A stretch of 64,000 nt of DNA. It comes from an uncultured Prevotellaceae bacterium. GTDB taxonomy: Bacteria; Bacteroidota; Bacteroidia; Bacteroidales; Bacteroidaceae. The notes beneath the pieces were generated by a model. It ran no database searches, was not told the DNA's origin, and was given only the letters and a program-made list of their open reading frames with translations. Below, piece after piece: positions 26,600 through 35,801 of the stretch. Both the position numbers and the translations under genes were made by a program. Each line of letters opens with the position of its first letter. Positions within the stretch are counted from its first letter, which is position 1. The stretch is from the NCBI GenBank assembly GCA_902800435.1, contig CADCEQ010000039.1, forward strand, positions 1 through 64,000, in the 5' to 3' direction.

Positions 26600-27577
26600 A
26601 TGTCAAAAATCAAAACTATCGGAATACTGACCTCTGGCGGCGACGCTCCCGGTATGAACGCTGCCATACGTGCCGTCACCCGTGCCGGCATCTACAACGG
26701 TTATAACATCAAAGGTATTTATCGCGGCTACGACGGCCTCATCAAGGGTGAGGTAAAGCCCTTTACCACTGAGAATGTCAGCGGCATCATTACCCGTGGC
26801 GGCACCATTCTGAAGACTGCCCGCTCGAAGGAGTTCATGACGCCGGAGGGCATGCAGAAGGCCTACGAGACCTGTCAGCGCGAGGAGATTGATGCCCTCG
26901 TCGTCATCGGTGGCAACGGCTCGCTCACGGGAGCCCGCAACTTCGGCATGGAGTTCGACTTCCCGGTTATCGGACTGCCGGGCACCATCGACAACGACCT
27001 CTACGGCACAGACTCCACCATCGGCTATGACACGACGATGAACACCATCATGGAGTGTGTCGACCGCATTCGCGATACAGCCAATTCCCACGAGCGCATC
27101 TTCTTTGTCGAGGTGATGGGCCGCGATGCAGGCTTCCTTGCCCAGAACTCGGCTATCGCCTGTGGTGCTGAGGCTGCCATCATTCCCGAGGAGATGACTG
27201 ATGAGGATCAGCTGGCGCAGTTCATGGGCCGCGGCATCCGCAAGTCGAAGAAGTCGTGCATCGTCATCGTCTCCGAGAGTCCCAAGTGCGGCGCCCTCTA
27301 CTATGCCGACCGTGTGAAGAAGGAGTTCCCGAGCTTCGACGTCCGCGTCTCCATCCTCGGTCATCTGCAGCGTGGCGGCTCACCGTCTGCCCATGACCGC
27401 ATCCTGGCCAGCCGTACTGGCGTAGGTGCTATCGATGCTCTCCGTCAGGGACAGCGCAACGTGATGGTTGGCGTGCGCAACAACGAGGTGGTCTACGTGC
27501 CCTTCTCGGAGTGCATACGTACCGACAAGCCTTTCGACAAGAAACTCATCAAGGTGCTCGACGAGCTTAGTATATGA
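26600..27577 (+). CDS. pfkA: ATP-dependent 6-phosphofructokinase
   Basis: PfkA phosphorylates fructose 6-phosphate to fructose 1,6-bisphosphate, the committed step of glycolysis. The 325-residue protein is complete. It has [19 protein letters not shown] (ATP site), [10 protein letters not shown], the catalytic [21 protein letters not shown] segment with the TIDND aspartates, and [12 protein letters not shown]. The Gly after Gly-Asn in GGNGS fits the ATP-using type rather than pyrophosphate-using forms, which usually have Asp there. It lies 28 bases after nhaD and its stop overlaps the next gene by four bases. Confidence 0.95.
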   Translation: MSKIKTIGILTSGGDAPGMNAAIRAVTRAGIYNGYNIKGIYRGYDGLIKGEVKPFTTENVSGIITRGGTILKTARSKEFMTPEGMQKAYETCQREEIDALVVIGGNGSLTGARNFGMEFDFPVIGLPGTIDNDLYGTDSTIGYDTTMNTIMECVDRIRDTANSHERIFFVEVMGRDAGFLAQNSAIACGAEAAIIPEEMTDEDQLAQFMGRGIRKSKKSCIVIVSESPKCGALYYADRVKKEFPSFDVRVSILGHLQRGGSPSAHDRILASRTGVGAIDALRQGQRNVMVGVRNNEVVYVPFSECIRTDKPFDKKLIKVLDELSI

Positions 27578-28668
27578 TCAGGAAGATTGTTTTGACCGGC
27601 GGCCCCTGTGCAGGAAAGACGACGGCTCTGGTGCGCGTCATCGAGCATTTCAACAGTCGCGGCTTCAAGGTGTTCTGCGTCCCCGAGGTGCCTACCATCT
27701 ACAGCCTTGCGGGGTGGAACTATCTGACGCCCAACCGCCAGCTCTACTTCGAGGGCGAGCGGGCCATACTCGAGACGCAGTTGGCACTCGAAGACCATTT
27801 CATGCGTCTGGCCAGCGTCTGCGCCAAGCCTGTGCTCATCGTCTGCGACCGTGGTGCGATGGACATATCGGCCTATATTGCCCCTGAAGAGTGGGATTGC
27901 ATCTGCGGCGAGGCCGGCACCAACTCCAACGTGCTGCGCGAACGCTACGATGCCGTGCTCCACCTCGTCTCGGCTGCCGACGGTGCCGAGCAGTACTACA
28001 CCACCGCCACCAACTCCACCCGCTATGAGAAGGCCGACGAAGAAGGACTGCGCATAGCCCGCGAACTCGACAAGAAGGTCATCAAGGCCTGGACGGGCCA
28101 TCCCCATCTGCGCGTCATCAACAACCACGACGACTTTGAGCGGAAGATGCAGCGCGTGCTCCGCGAAATCTCCAATGTGCTCGGACTGCCGCAGCCCGTC
28201 ACCGAGGAGCGCAAGTACCTGGTAGAGGTGACCGGTCAGCTGCCTGAGACCATCGATAGCGACATCCTGCAGACCTACCTCGTCAGCGAGCCTGGTGCCG
28301 AGATTCGCCTGCGCCGCCGTTCGTGGCCCAGCGGAAAGGTGGTCAACGTTCACAACACCAAAAAGCGCACCGCTCCCGGCGAACAGATTGAGACCGAGCG
28401 CCAGGTGGAGAACGCCCTCTACGAGTCGCTGCTCCAGCAGGCCGACCCGTATCGCCAGTCCATCTCGAAGCTGCGCCAGAGCTTTATCTGGAAGGGCCAG
28501 TACTTCGAACTCGACACCTATCGCGGTCCCCTCCAGGGACTCGTCATCCTCGAGACCAAGGGCATTGCCGACGCCGAGGACGTCAACTTCCCGCCCTTCA
28601 TCCGTGTTATCAAGGAGATAACGGGCAACAAGGAGTACTACAACTACAACCTCGCTCTCAAGAAATAA
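27574..28668 (+). CDS. AAA_28-type ATPase fused to a CYTH-like domain
   Basis: A 364-residue cytoplasmic fusion. The N-terminal part (about 1-200) is a P-loop domain resembling NadR-like kinases/AAA_28: Walker [11 protein letters not shown] at residues 8-17 and a Walker B-like [10 protein letters not shown] near 90. The C-terminal part (about 210-364) resembles the CYTH fold, a tunnel that binds triphosphates: it opens ERKYLVEV and has EIRLRRR and ETERQVE. The first Glu of the CYTH ExExK motif appears to be Thr (TEERK). It may phosphorylate or hydrolyse a nucleotide or polyphosphate, but the substrate is unknown. Translational coupling to pfkA suggests a metabolic link. Confidence 0.8.
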   Translation: MIRKIVLTGGPCAGKTTALVRVIEHFNSRGFKVFCVPEVPTIYSLAGWNYLTPNRQLYFEGERAILETQLALEDHFMRLASVCAKPVLIVCDRGAMDISAYIAPEEWDCICGEAGTNSNVLRERYDAVLHLVSAADGAEQYYTTATNSTRYEKADEEGLRIARELDKKVIKAWTGHPHLRVINNHDDFERKMQRVLREISNVLGLPQPVTEERKYLVEVTGQLPETIDSDILQTYLVSEPGAEIRLRRRSWPSGKVVNVHNTKKRTAPGEQIETERQVENALYESLLQQADPYRQSISKLRQSFIWKGQYFELDTYRGPLQGLVILETKGIADAEDVNFPPFIRVIKEITGNKEYYNYNLALKK

Positions 28669-28680
28669 TTATTTTGTTGA

Positions 28681-28764
28681 TTGCCTACACTGCTTACACT
28701 AAGCCGTAACCGTCTGTCCCTCAGCCGTTACCTTAGTGTAAGCAATTTGTTATAGTGTAGACAA
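28681..28764. repeat. compound inverted repeat
   Basis: TGCTTACACTAAG (28691-28703) pairs perfectly with 28732-28744, with a further GTAAC/GTTAC inside. An outer arm, TTGCCTACACT (28681-28691), pairs with 28754-28764 with one mismatch. There is no T run, so it is a poor terminator. It may be a dispersed repeat remnant. It opens the 555-base non-coding stretch before the DUF4494 gene. Confidence 0.7.
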
Positions 28765-28776
28765 AGGCCTGCCGAT

Positions 28777-28865
28777 GGCTTCAAGAAGGCCGAAGCCAAC
28801 ATCCCCCAAAACACCGTTCCAGATTGTTTCCACTGCTTGGAACATTTGTTCCAGGCTGTGGAAAC
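28777..28865. repeat. two further hairpins in the same spacer
   Basis: GGCTTC (28777-28782) pairs with GAAGCC (28792-28797). Downstream, GTTTCCAC (28826-28833) pairs with GTGGAAAC (28858-28865), with an inner GGAAC/GTTCC. No gene is supported in this interval. Confidence 0.6.
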
Positions 28866-28993
28866 GCCTGGAAGCCGCCCCTTTTCGTCGGTTGTTGGTC
28901 GTTCTCCAGTGTAGGCAGTCTTTTCATTAATAAGAATGCTGGATGTGTCTAATAGAATTATTCCCAGCTTCTTTATGCTGAAGGAGCGGGGGA

Positions 28994-29054
28994 TTTTGGT
29001 CGGAGTAAACCCGGCGTTTGCTCGGAGTGGATGTTGGGTTTGGACGGAGCAAAG
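28994..29054. repeat. array of three 17-base palindromes, 22-base period (locus 2)
   Basis: Units start at 28994, 29016 and 29038: TTTTGGTCGGAGTAAAC, GTTTGCTCGGAGTGGAT and GTTTGGACGGAGCAAAG. The spacers are CCGGC and GTTGG. It lies 170 bases before the DUF4494 start. The consensus matches locus 3 at 60942. Confidence 0.75.
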
Positions 29055-29142
29055 ATGAGTAGGCGGTACCCGTTGACTGGCTGCTGTTCGCAGGGCGGGT
29101 AACGGGGCTTCACATGGCGGGCAAACTTGAATTGCGTTTTTA

Positions 29143-29174
29143 TTTGGGGATTTCGAAATAAAGTTGTAACTTTG
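29143..29174 (+). promoter_or_regulatory. Bacteroidetes promoter for DUF4494-yggS
   Basis: TTTG (29143-29146), 20 bases, TAACTTTG (29167-29174). This is an exact consensus fit, with the start codon 49 bases further on. Confidence 0.8.
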
Positions 29175-29223
29175 CGGGCTGAAACGGGAAAAGTAACAAA
29201 ACTTATAAATATAAATTACAACA

Positions 29224-29652
29224 ATGAGATCAAGAACAGCTATCTGGTTTGAATGTAAAATCCAGTACGAGAAGACGATGGAGGACGGCCTCCAGAAGAA
29301 AGTGCGCCGCCCAAAGCGACACGCCATCAGCGGCGAGTTCGACATCAAGGACATCAAGATAGCGCCCTACAAGGAGATTTTCTTCAGCGATGCTGACTCG
29401 GCCGACCGCTGGTACAAGGCGAAGCTGCAGTTCATCACCATCGACGAGAAGACTGCCAAGGAGAAGCGCTCGAGCGTGAACTACCTGGTGAACGCTGGCA
29501 CGCTGAACGGAGCGGTGAAGAACATCGACGAGGTGATGGGCGGTACGATGATTGACTACGTCATCGCCTCTGTAGCCGAGACGCAGATCATGGACGTCTA
29601 CGAATACGGCAAGGACAAACAGACGGACGAGAAACCAGAATACGAACAGTAA
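29224..29652 (+). CDS. DUF4494 domain protein
   Basis: A 142-residue soluble protein starting MRSRTAIWFECKIQYEKT. It resembles the DUF4494 family found across Bacteroidetes, with the segment EIFFSDADSADRWYKAKLQFITIDEKTAKEKR and a beta-rich core. It has no signal peptide and no catalytic motif that I recognise. It is transcribed from its own consensus promoter, and the yggS gene begins one base after its stop, so the two are co-expressed. The function is unknown, though the stable pairing with a PLP-homeostasis gene may be informative. Confidence 0.8.
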   Translation: MRSRTAIWFECKIQYEKTMEDGLQKKVRRPKRHAISGEFDIKDIKIAPYKEIFFSDADSADRWYKAKLQFITIDEKTAKEKRSSVNYLVNAGTLNGAVKNIDEVMGGTMIDYVIASVAETQIMDVYEYGKDKQTDEKPEYEQ

Positions 29653-29653
29653 G

Positions 29654-30325
29654 ATGTACGACGTTAAGGGAAACCTGCACCGTGTGCTCGACACGCTGCC
29701 CGAGGGTGTCAGGCTGGTGGCCATCAGCAAGTATCACCCCAACGAATACATCGAGGCTGCCTACGAGGAGGGCCAGCGGGTGTTCGGTGAGAGCCACGAG
29801 CAGGAGCTGAAGGTGAAGCACGAGACGCTGCCGAAGGATATCGTCTGGCACTTCATCGGCCACCTGCAGACGAACAAGGTGAAGTATATAGCACCTTATA
29901 TAGATATGGTGGAGGCCGTCGACTCGCTGAAGCTGCTGAAGGAGATTGACAAGCAGGCCGCCAAGTGCGGGCGGATCATCGACGTGTTGCTGGAGCTTCA
30001 CATTGCCGAGGAGGCCACGAAGTACGGCCTGACGCTCGATGACTGCCGTCAGCTTCTGGCCGACGGCGAGTGGCGCCAGCTGGAACATGTGCGCATTTGC
30101 GGATTGATGATGATGGCATCGCTGACCGACGACCGCGAGCAGATTCGCCGTGAGTTCACAACGGCTGCCGACTTCTTCGACGAGGTGAAGGCTAAGTATT
30201 TCGCCGACGCTCCCTGGTTCTGTGAACGGTCGTGGGGCATGAGCGACGACTACGACATAGCCGTCACTTGTCGCTCGACTATGGTGCGCATCGGCACGAG
30301 CATCTTCGGACCGAGGGTGTATTAA
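29654..30325 (+). CDS. YggS family PLP-binding homeostasis protein
   Basis: A 223-residue single-domain TIM-barrel protein of the PLPBP/YggS family, which binds pyridoxal 5'-phosphate and balances vitamin B6 and amino/keto-acid pools without a known catalytic role. The PLP lysine is in VAISKYHP near residue 25, followed by VFGESHEQELKVKHE, WHFIGHLQTNKVKY, the CGLMMMASL segment, and a C-terminal RIGTSIFGPR that contacts the phosphate. It is complete and of normal length. It converges on hisB with a seven-base gap and no obvious terminator. Confidence 0.92.
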   Translation: MYDVKGNLHRVLDTLPEGVRLVAISKYHPNEYIEAAYEEGQRVFGESHEQELKVKHETLPKDIVWHFIGHLQTNKVKYIAPYIDMVEAVDSLKLLKEIDKQAAKCGRIIDVLLELHIAEEATKYGLTLDDCRQLLADGEWRQLEHVRICGLMMMASLTDDREQIRREFTTAADFFDEVKAKYFADAPWFCERSWGMSDDYDIAVTCRSTMVRIGTSIFGPRVY

Positions 30326-30332
30326 CGATAAG

Positions 30333-31409
30333 TTAGAGGGTGCCTTTTGTAGATGGCAGTTCGTAGTGATAGACGTCGCGACGGACTGCCATTTTCAGCG
30401 AACGGGCAAGGGCCTTGAAGATGCCCTCTATCTTGTGGTGCTCGTTCTGGCCCTCAGCACGGATGTTGAGGTTCATGCGGGCGGCGTCGCTCAGGCTCTT
30501 GAAGAAGTGGAGAAACATCTCGGTAGGCATTTCACCGACCTTCTCGCGCTTGAACTCAGCATCCCAAACGAGCCAGGGACGGCCGCCGAAGTCGAGGGCC
30601 ACCTGGCACAGACAGTCGTCCATAGGCAGGCAGTAGCCGTAGCGCTCAATGCCGCGCTTGTCGCCGAGGGCCTTCAGCAGACACTCGCCGAGAGCCAGTG
30701 CCGTGTCCTCGATGGTGTGATGCTCGTCGACCTCGAGGTCGCCCTTTGTGTGAATGGTGAGGTCCATCATGCCGTGCTTGCCTATCTGCTCGAGCATGTG
30801 GTCGAAGAACCCCAGTCCGGTCTCGATGTCACACTTCCCTGAGCCGTCGAGGTTCACCTTAATATAGATGTCGGTCTCCTTCGTCGTGCGCCTCACCTCA
30901 GCGGTGCGTTCTCCGGCAAACAGCAGTTCGGCAATCTTGGCCCAGGTCATGCCGTCGCGGCCCAGGATGAGTGCCTTGCAGCCGATGTTGCGGGCCAGCT
31001 GCTCGTCGGTCTCACGGTCGCCTATAACATACGAGTTCTCAATGTCATACTGCGGGTCGTTCATGTACTTCTCGACCATCCCCGTACCCGGCTTTCGGGT
31101 AGGCGCGTTGTCCTCGGGGAAGTGGCGGTCGATGAGCTGTTCGTCGAACGTGATGCCCTCGTCCTCAAGTGCCTGAAGGATGAAGTTATGAACCGGCCAG
31201 AACGTGTCCTCAGGGAAGGCGTCTGTGCCGAGCCCGTCCTGATTGCTGACCATCACGAAGCGGAAGTCCAGATTGCGGCGTATGAAGCCTAAGTGCTGGA
31301 ACATGCCCTCGGTGAAGCGCAGTTTCTCGAACGAGTCGATCTGCTCGTCCTCGGGTTCGCGTATGAGCGTCCCGTCGCGGTCAATGAAGAGTATCTTTTG
31401 CTGTTTCAT
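30333..31409 (-). CDS. hisB: bifunctional histidinol-phosphatase / imidazoleglycerol-phosphate dehydratase
   Basis: HisB catalyses two steps of histidine synthesis. The N-terminal half (about 1-165) is a HAD phosphatase with [16 protein letters not shown] and a GDRETD motif. The C-terminal half is the dehydratase, with manganese-binding [29 protein letters not shown] and the second [14 protein letters not shown] motif. The start is the ATG of [13 protein letters not shown]. The 35-codon longer frame runs back into the upstream gene with no family similarity. It overlaps the upstream membrane-protein gene by 29 bases, so they are coupled. No other his genes are in the window. Confidence 0.94.
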   Translation of the reverse strand: MKQQKILFIDRDGTLIREPEDEQIDSFEKLRFTEGMFQHLGFIRRNLDFRFVMVSNQDGLGTDAFPEDTFWPVHNFILQALEDEGITFDEQLIDRHFPEDNAPTRKPGTGMVEKYMNDPQYDIENSYVIGDRETDEQLARNIGCKALILGRDGMTWAKIAELLFAGERTAEVRRTTKETDIYIKVNLDGSGKCDIETGLGFFDHMLEQIGKHGMMDLTIHTKGDLEVDEHHTIEDTALALGECLLKALGDKRGIERYGYCLPMDDCLCQVALDFGGRPWLVWDAEFKREKVGEMPTEMFLHFFKSLSDAARMNLNIRAEGQNEHHKIEGIFKALARSLKMAVRRDVYHYELPSTKGTL

Positions 31410-32325
31410 TTCTCTGAATTTCTTGCTGTTCGATGGAGCCTGCCATATAGTAGAGAGGCGTGAGCGTGCCCAAAAGAATATAGGTCTGGATGAATCCCGA
31501 GAGTGTGAACACAATCAGCGACAGCCAGTTCATGTATGACGGCATGCCCAGCGGGTCGCCGACGATGCTGCCAGCCTCGGCCTTCATGTTGGCGGTCAGC
31601 AGAATGATGGTCGGGAGCATGGTAATGACCAGAGCGATGGTGGCTATGATGGTGACCACGAAGAGCACGGCGAAGATGTAGCCCCAGTAGCGCAGTCCCT
31701 GCCTGTAGCCGCTGCCGAGTATGTTGAAGAGCTTGGTGTCGCGGGTGGTGACGTAGCGCATGGTGGGGTAGGCCAGCGGCAGCAGCAGGGCCATCATCAA
31801 CAGTGCGACGACAGCGCTGAGACCGATGGTGACCATCGACTTCATGCCAATGCCGATGCCGACGATTACCGAAGGAATAATAATGGCAACAGAGCCGACG
31901 ACCAACCACAAGATGGCTACTGCCAGCGTGCGCAACACGGAGCGTCCGTCGGGCTTGGTGAACCATCGGGCAGGGTAGGGGATGGCCCCTTCTTCCCTGT
32001 GGCGGTTCAGCATGTAGAAGGCGTAAGACAGCAGCAGGACCGCCACCAAAAACTCGAGCAGCGACAGCAGGGAATGCGTCAGAATAGTCATCAGACTATC
32101 GGCGGCGCTTGCTTGCATCGGCTGTAATTGCGCGGCAATCTGTCTGGGAATTAGCGATATAGAATAGTGGAGCACCAGTGCGCTGACCAGGCCGCCTATC
32201 AATGCTATGGGCCACGTGGCGCGGAAGATGCGGCGGAAGTTGCCCGTGTACAGACTCAGTCCGGCGGCGAGTACGGCTCTTACCGAGCGTATCTTTAGGG
32301 GTGATTCTTCGTTCTTTGTTTCCAT
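31381..32325 (-). CDS. multi-pass membrane protein, unknown function
   Basis: A roughly 314-residue inner-membrane protein with about six hydrophobic segments (for example [63 protein letters not shown]). A conserved-looking soluble piece ([17 protein letters not shown]) lies between the second and third. The C terminus is short and acidic. I do not recognise the family. The ATG at METKNEES was chosen because it precedes the first sensible residues, though one 15 bases upstream is possible. It overlaps hisB by 29 bases and is divergent from the oxidoreductase gene. Confidence 0.65.
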   Translation of the reverse strand: METKNEESPLKIRSVRAVLAAGLSLYTGNFRRIFRATWPIALIGGLVSALVLHYSISLIPRQIAAQLQPMQASAADSLMTILTHSLLSLLEFLVAVLLLSYAFYMLNRHREEGAIPYPARWFTKPDGRSVLRTLAVAILWLVVGSVAIIIPSVIVGIGIGMKSMVTIGLSAVVALLMMALLLPLAYPTMRYVTTRDTKLFNILGSGYRQGLRYWGYIFAVLFVVTIIATIALVITMLPTIILLTANMKAEAGSIVGDPLGMPSYMNWLSLIVFTLSGFIQTYILLGTLTPLYYMAGSIEQQEIQRNETAKDTLH

Positions 32326-32355
32326 AAAAATTGTTATCATTTTTGTTTCAGATGG

Positions 32356-32384
32356 CAAAGGTACTGACTTTTTTCGTAACTTTG
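32356..32384. promoter_or_regulatory. back-to-back -7 elements of a divergent pair
   Basis: The minus strand carries TACCTTTG (32363-32356) toward the membrane-protein gene, and the plus strand carries TAACTTTG (32377-32384) toward the oxidoreductase gene. They are 13 bases apart, so the two transcription complexes would overlap. No exact -33 elements are seen. Confidence 0.55.
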
Positions 32385-32414
32385 CACCGTTTTAGCAGAA
32401 AATTAAAACATTTT

Positions 32415-33398
32415 ATGAAGATTCTGAAGTGGGGATTCATAGGCTGTGGCGAGGTCACCGAGAAGAAGAGCGGCCCGGCCTTCAGCGAGGTCGAGGGGTC
32501 AGGCGTCGTGGCTGTCATGTGCCGCCATGAGAGCAGAGCCCGCACCTACGCCATCACCCACGGCATACCGAAGTGGTACACCGATGCCCAACAGCTCATC
32601 GACGACCCCGACGTGAACGCCATCTATGTGGCCACTCCGCCGTCGAGCCACGCCACCTACGCCATCATGGCCATGAAGGCGGGAAAGCCCGTCTATGTGG
32701 AGAAGCCTCTGGCTGCCAGCTACGAGGACTGCGCCCGCATCAACAGCATCTCAGAGCGTACGGGCGTGCCCTGCTTCGTGGCCTACTACCGCCGCTATCT
32801 GCCCTACTTCCTGCGTGTGAAGCAGATTGTCGACGACGGCATCATCGGGCGCATACTGACTGTCCAGGTGCGATTCGCCGTGCCTCCCCGCGAACTTGAC
32901 TACAGCCACCCCGAGACGCTGCCTTGGCGCCTGCAGCCCGAGATTTCGGGCGGAGGCTATTTCTACGACCTTGCTCCCCACCAGCTCGACCTGCTGCAGA
33001 CGATATTCGGCGTCATTCTCGATGCCGAGGGCATCAGCACTAACCGCGGCCACTATTATCAGGCCGAGGACACGGTGTCGGCCTGCTTCCGCTTCGAGAA
33101 CGGTCTGTCGGGCAGTGGTACCTGGTGCTTTGTGGCCCATGAGTCGGCCCGTGAGGACCGCATAGAGATTATCGGCGACAAGGGCAAGCTGCTGTTCTCG
33201 GTGTTTGACTATGCACCCATCCAGCTGCATACCAGCGAAGGCATTCAGCAGATTGTGGTGCCCAATCCGCCGTACGTGCAGTTCCCGTTGATTAAGAATG
33301 TCATCGAGCATTTGCAGGGCTTGGCGCTCTGTACGTGTACCAGCGTTTCGGCCACCCCCGTGAACTGGGCGATGGACCGCATCTTAGGAAAGATATGA
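32415..33398 (+). CDS. Gfo/Idh/MocA family oxidoreductase
   Basis: A 327-residue NAD(P)-dependent sugar or sugar-nucleotide dehydrogenase-like protein. The Rossmann motif is WGFIGCGEVTEKK. AIYVATPPSSHATYAIMAMKAGKPVYVEKPLA carries the family EKP lysine, and GGGYFYDLAPHQLDLLQ has the conserved catalytic-region Asp and His. No signal peptide is present, so it acts in the cytoplasm. The upstream 28 codons of the long frame overlap the promoter and are excluded. The stop overlaps the next start (ATGA). The substrate is unknown. Confidence 0.9.
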   Translation: MKILKWGFIGCGEVTEKKSGPAFSEVEGSGVVAVMCRHESRARTYAITHGIPKWYTDAQQLIDDPDVNAIYVATPPSSHATYAIMAMKAGKPVYVEKPLAASYEDCARINSISERTGVPCFVAYYRRYLPYFLRVKQIVDDGIIGRILTVQVRFAVPPRELDYSHPETLPWRLQPEISGGGYFYDLAPHQLDLLQTIFGVILDAEGISTNRGHYYQAEDTVSACFRFENGLSGSGTWCFVAHESAREDRIEIIGDKGKLLFSVFDYAPIQLHTSEGIQQIVVPNPPYVQFPLIKNVIEHLQGLALCTCTSVSATPVNWAMDRILGKI

Positions 33399-34525
33399 AG
33401 AGTGAGAAGTTGCTGCTGATACTGGTGCTGCTACTGACGATGGCCGTCGGAGAAGCCAATGCCGACGACTTGGATGATGTCGTCGGAGCAGACTCCTTGT
33501 CGCCCGACAACAAGCCGCTGCAGAGGGTGCAGCAGAAGATTAAGTACACCGTCCGCGGCTTCGACCGATTGGAGGACGAGTATATCGAGCCTCAGCACTA
33601 TGAGTGGTCGGTCATGCTGCAGGCCACGCGCAACTTCGAGGAGTTCATCCTCAGCAGCAACGGCCAGAGCATCATGTTCTCGCCCGATCAGCGCATCAAG
33701 GTGGGTCCTTACTTCGGCTGGCGCTGGTTCTTTCTCGGCTGGACCTTCGACCTGAAGAACCTGAGCCTCTTCAGCCATACTGACAAACGCGAGATTGACT
33801 TCAGCATCTATTCCTCGCAGGTGGGCGTCGACATGTTCTACCGCCGTACGGGCAGCGACTACCAGCTGCGCCAGGTGCGCATGGGCTACGGCATCGACGG
33901 CACGCGCTTCGAGGACACGCCCTTCAGCGGCATCGCCGTGGGCATCACGGGCGTCAATGCGTACTACATCTTTAACCACGGGCGTTTCTCCTATCCGGCT
34001 GCCTTCAGCCAGAGCACCTGCCAGAAGATCAGCTGCGGCTCGTGGATGGCCGGCGCCGGCTTCTACAAGAACACGCTCGACCTCGACTTCGAGCAACTGC
34101 GAAGCCTGCTTGAGGACAAACTGGGCGCTGCTGAAGCCGTGAAGCTGGACAGCGGACTGATGTTCAACCGCATTGCCTACTACGACTACAGCATCTCGGG
34201 CGGCTACGCCTACAACTGGGTGTTTGCCAAGAACTGGCTCTTCTGCGCCAGCGGTCAGGCGGCTGTGGCCTACAAGACCGGTCATGGCGACACCGCCGAC
34301 GACTACGACGGCTTCAGCATCAAGAAGGTGAACCTCGACGGCATAGGCCGCTTCGCCCTTGTCTATAACAACACGCGCTGGTATGCTGGTGCTTCAGCCG
34401 TCCTGCGCACCAACAACTACCGCACGGAACGCTTTACTGCCAACAACATCTTCGGCAGTTTCAACACCTATGTGGGCTATAACTTTGGACTAAAAAAACG
34501 ATACAGGAAACAGAAGAATGAATAG
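33395..34525 (+). CDS. DUF4421 outer-membrane-associated protein (second copy)
   Basis: A 376-residue protein with a signal peptide (KSEKLLLILVLLLTMAVGEANA). The body resembles the DUF4421 protein near the tamB gene: WRWFFLGWTFDLKN, a long run of aromatic beta strands, GRFSYPAAFSQSTCQKISCGSWMAGAGFY, ISGGYAYNWVFAKNWLF, and a C-terminal GYNFGLKKRYRK. It is probably outer-membrane located. It overlaps the oxidoreductase stop by four bases and the DUF1460 start by eight. The coupling to a probable peptidoglycan-acting enzyme suggests an envelope role. Confidence 0.78.
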   Translation: MKSEKLLLILVLLLTMAVGEANADDLDDVVGADSLSPDNKPLQRVQQKIKYTVRGFDRLEDEYIEPQHYEWSVMLQATRNFEEFILSSNGQSIMFSPDQRIKVGPYFGWRWFFLGWTFDLKNLSLFSHTDKREIDFSIYSSQVGVDMFYRRTGSDYQLRQVRMGYGIDGTRFEDTPFSGIAVGITGVNAYYIFNHGRFSYPAAFSQSTCQKISCGSWMAGAGFYKNTLDLDFEQLRSLLEDKLGAAEAVKLDSGLMFNRIAYYDYSISGGYAYNWVFAKNWLFCASGQAAVAYKTGHGDTADDYDGFSIKKVNLDGIGRFALVYNNTRWYAGASAVLRTNNYRTERFTANNIFGSFNTYVGYNFGLKKRYRKQKNE

Positions 34526-35369
34526 ACTCTTATTATTTATAATAGGTGTGCTGCTGTCGGCCAGCGTCGCTGCACAGCCACGCTATACCAAAGCCGACAG
34601 CACGCTCGTGACGAAGCTGCTGACAGAGGCACGCTCGCTGCCACCAACAACAAACATGCCCTTGCACTTCGCCCGTAAGTTCATCGGCATACCATACGTC
34701 GGCCATACGCTGGAGGTCTGCGACCCCGAACGACTGGTGGTCAACACGCGACAGCTCGACTGCACCACGCTCATCGAGAATGTCGTTGCGCTGACATTAT
34801 GCGTCAACAGCAAGCGCTACTGCTGGGGAGACTTCCTCGATGCCCTCACCCAGATACGCTACCGCGACGGACGTCTTGACGGCTACACCAGCAGACTGCA
34901 CTACTTCACCGACTGGATTGTCGACAACACCCGCAAAGGCGTGGTCGGCGAGGTGCAGCAGCAGTCGGCACCCTTCACAGCCGTGCAGACCATCAATGTC
35001 GGCTATATGTCAGCTCACCCCGATGCCTACAAGGCGCTGAAGGCGCACCCCAAGATGGTGCCTGTGATTAAGAAGCAGGAAGAGAAGCTGAACGGCAGGA
35101 AGTACCGCTACATTCCCAAGAGCGAGGTCAAGAACACCGAGGCGCTGCGCAAGGCCGTCAGCGACGGCGACATCATTGCCATCACCTGCTCGAAGGCCGG
35201 TCTCGACATTGCGCATCTCGGCTTTGCCGTGTGGCGTAAGGACGGTCTGCACTTGCTCAACGCATCGCAGTTGCACAAGAAGGTGGTCGAGGAGCCAATG
35301 AGCCTCGGCCAGTATCTCTCGAAGCACCCGTCGCACACGGGTATCCGCATCATACGGATTGGGAAGTGA
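34518..35369 (+). CDS. DUF1460 secreted NlpC/P60-like amidase
   Basis: A 283-residue exported protein with a signal peptide (MNRLLLFIIGVLLSASVAAQ). It resembles DUF1460, a papain-like fold family related to NlpC/P60 and thought to cleave N-acetylmuramoyl-L-alanine or similar bonds in peptidoglycan. The probable catalytic cysteine is in RQLDCTTLIENVVAL near residue 82, and the histidine is in GLDIAHLGFAVWR near 237. LLNASQLHKKVV follows. It is complete and of usual length. It overlaps the DUF4421 gene, and 48 bases with a TAAATCGTAAATAAAT repeat remnant separate it from the DUF1232 gene. Confidence 0.85.
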   Translation: MNRLLLFIIGVLLSASVAAQPRYTKADSTLVTKLLTEARSLPPTTNMPLHFARKFIGIPYVGHTLEVCDPERLVVNTRQLDCTTLIENVVALTLCVNSKRYCWGDFLDALTQIRYRDGRLDGYTSRLHYFTDWIVDNTRKGVVGEVQQQSAPFTAVQTINVGYMSAHPDAYKALKAHPKMVPVIKKQEEKLNGRKYRYIPKSEVKNTEALRKAVSDGDIIAITCSKAGLDIAHLGFAVWRKDGLHLLNASQLHKKVVEEPMSLGQYLSKHPSHTGIRIIRIGK

Positions 35370-35417
35370 AGAGTGAAAAGTGATAAATCGTAAATAAATC
35401 AATCGAAAATACTGAAG

Positions 35418-35801
35418 ATGGAGTTACCTGATTTTATGAGTTATGCCAACAAATTCTCGCAGAGCGAGTTTGTTGAGAAGATTTCGCGAATTGCCAAGCG
35501 TGCAGGCGCCAAGTTAGTTTATGCAGCGCTCATTTTGTTCTACACCCTGCAGAGCGACAAGATCAGCGCCAAAGACAAGGCTATCATCATCGGGGCCTTG
35601 GGCTACATGATCAGTCCTATCGATGTCGTACCCGATGCGATTCCTATCGTAGGCCTGAGCGACGACCTGGCCGTACTGCTCTACGTGCTGAAGAAGGTGT
35701 GGACCGATGTCGACCCCGACATCAAGGAGAAAGCCCGCGAGAAGCTGTCGAAGTGGTTCGACGACGATGAGATAGGCGAAATCGATACCCTCTTCGATTA
35801 G
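35418..35801 (+). CDS. DUF1232 (YkvA-type) membrane protein
   Basis: A 127-residue protein with the DUF1232 core IIGALGYMISPIDVVPDAIPIVGLSDDLAVLLYVL, containing the family's SPIDxxPD motif. It has one or two hydrophobic segments (about 33-47 and 55-95) and an acidic C-terminal tail (DDDEIGEIDTLFD). Members are widespread and uncharacterised, although some are linked to envelope processes. It converges on the MBL hydrolase gene with a four-base overlap of the two stop codons. Confidence 0.88.
   Translation: MELPDFMSYANKFSQSEFVEKISRIAKRAGAKLVYAALILFYTLQSDKISAKDKAIIIGALGYMISPIDVVPDAIPIVGLSDDLAVLLYVLKKVWTDVDPDIKEKAREKLSKWFDDDEIGEIDTLFD

Noticed and set aside
28994..29054. Palindrome array considered as a CRISPR array
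   Set aside because: Repeats are 17 bases and spacers only five; there are three units and no cas genes.
28728..29357. 209-codon reading frame on the minus strand in the repeat-rich spacer
   Set aside because: It crosses the DUF4494 promoter, the palindrome array and several hairpins, overlaps the start of the DUF4494 gene on the other strand and shows no family motif.
31410..31514. 35-codon extension of hisB
   Set aside because: The added residues are the out-of-frame end of the upstream membrane-protein gene; the HisB family begins at [13 protein letters not shown].
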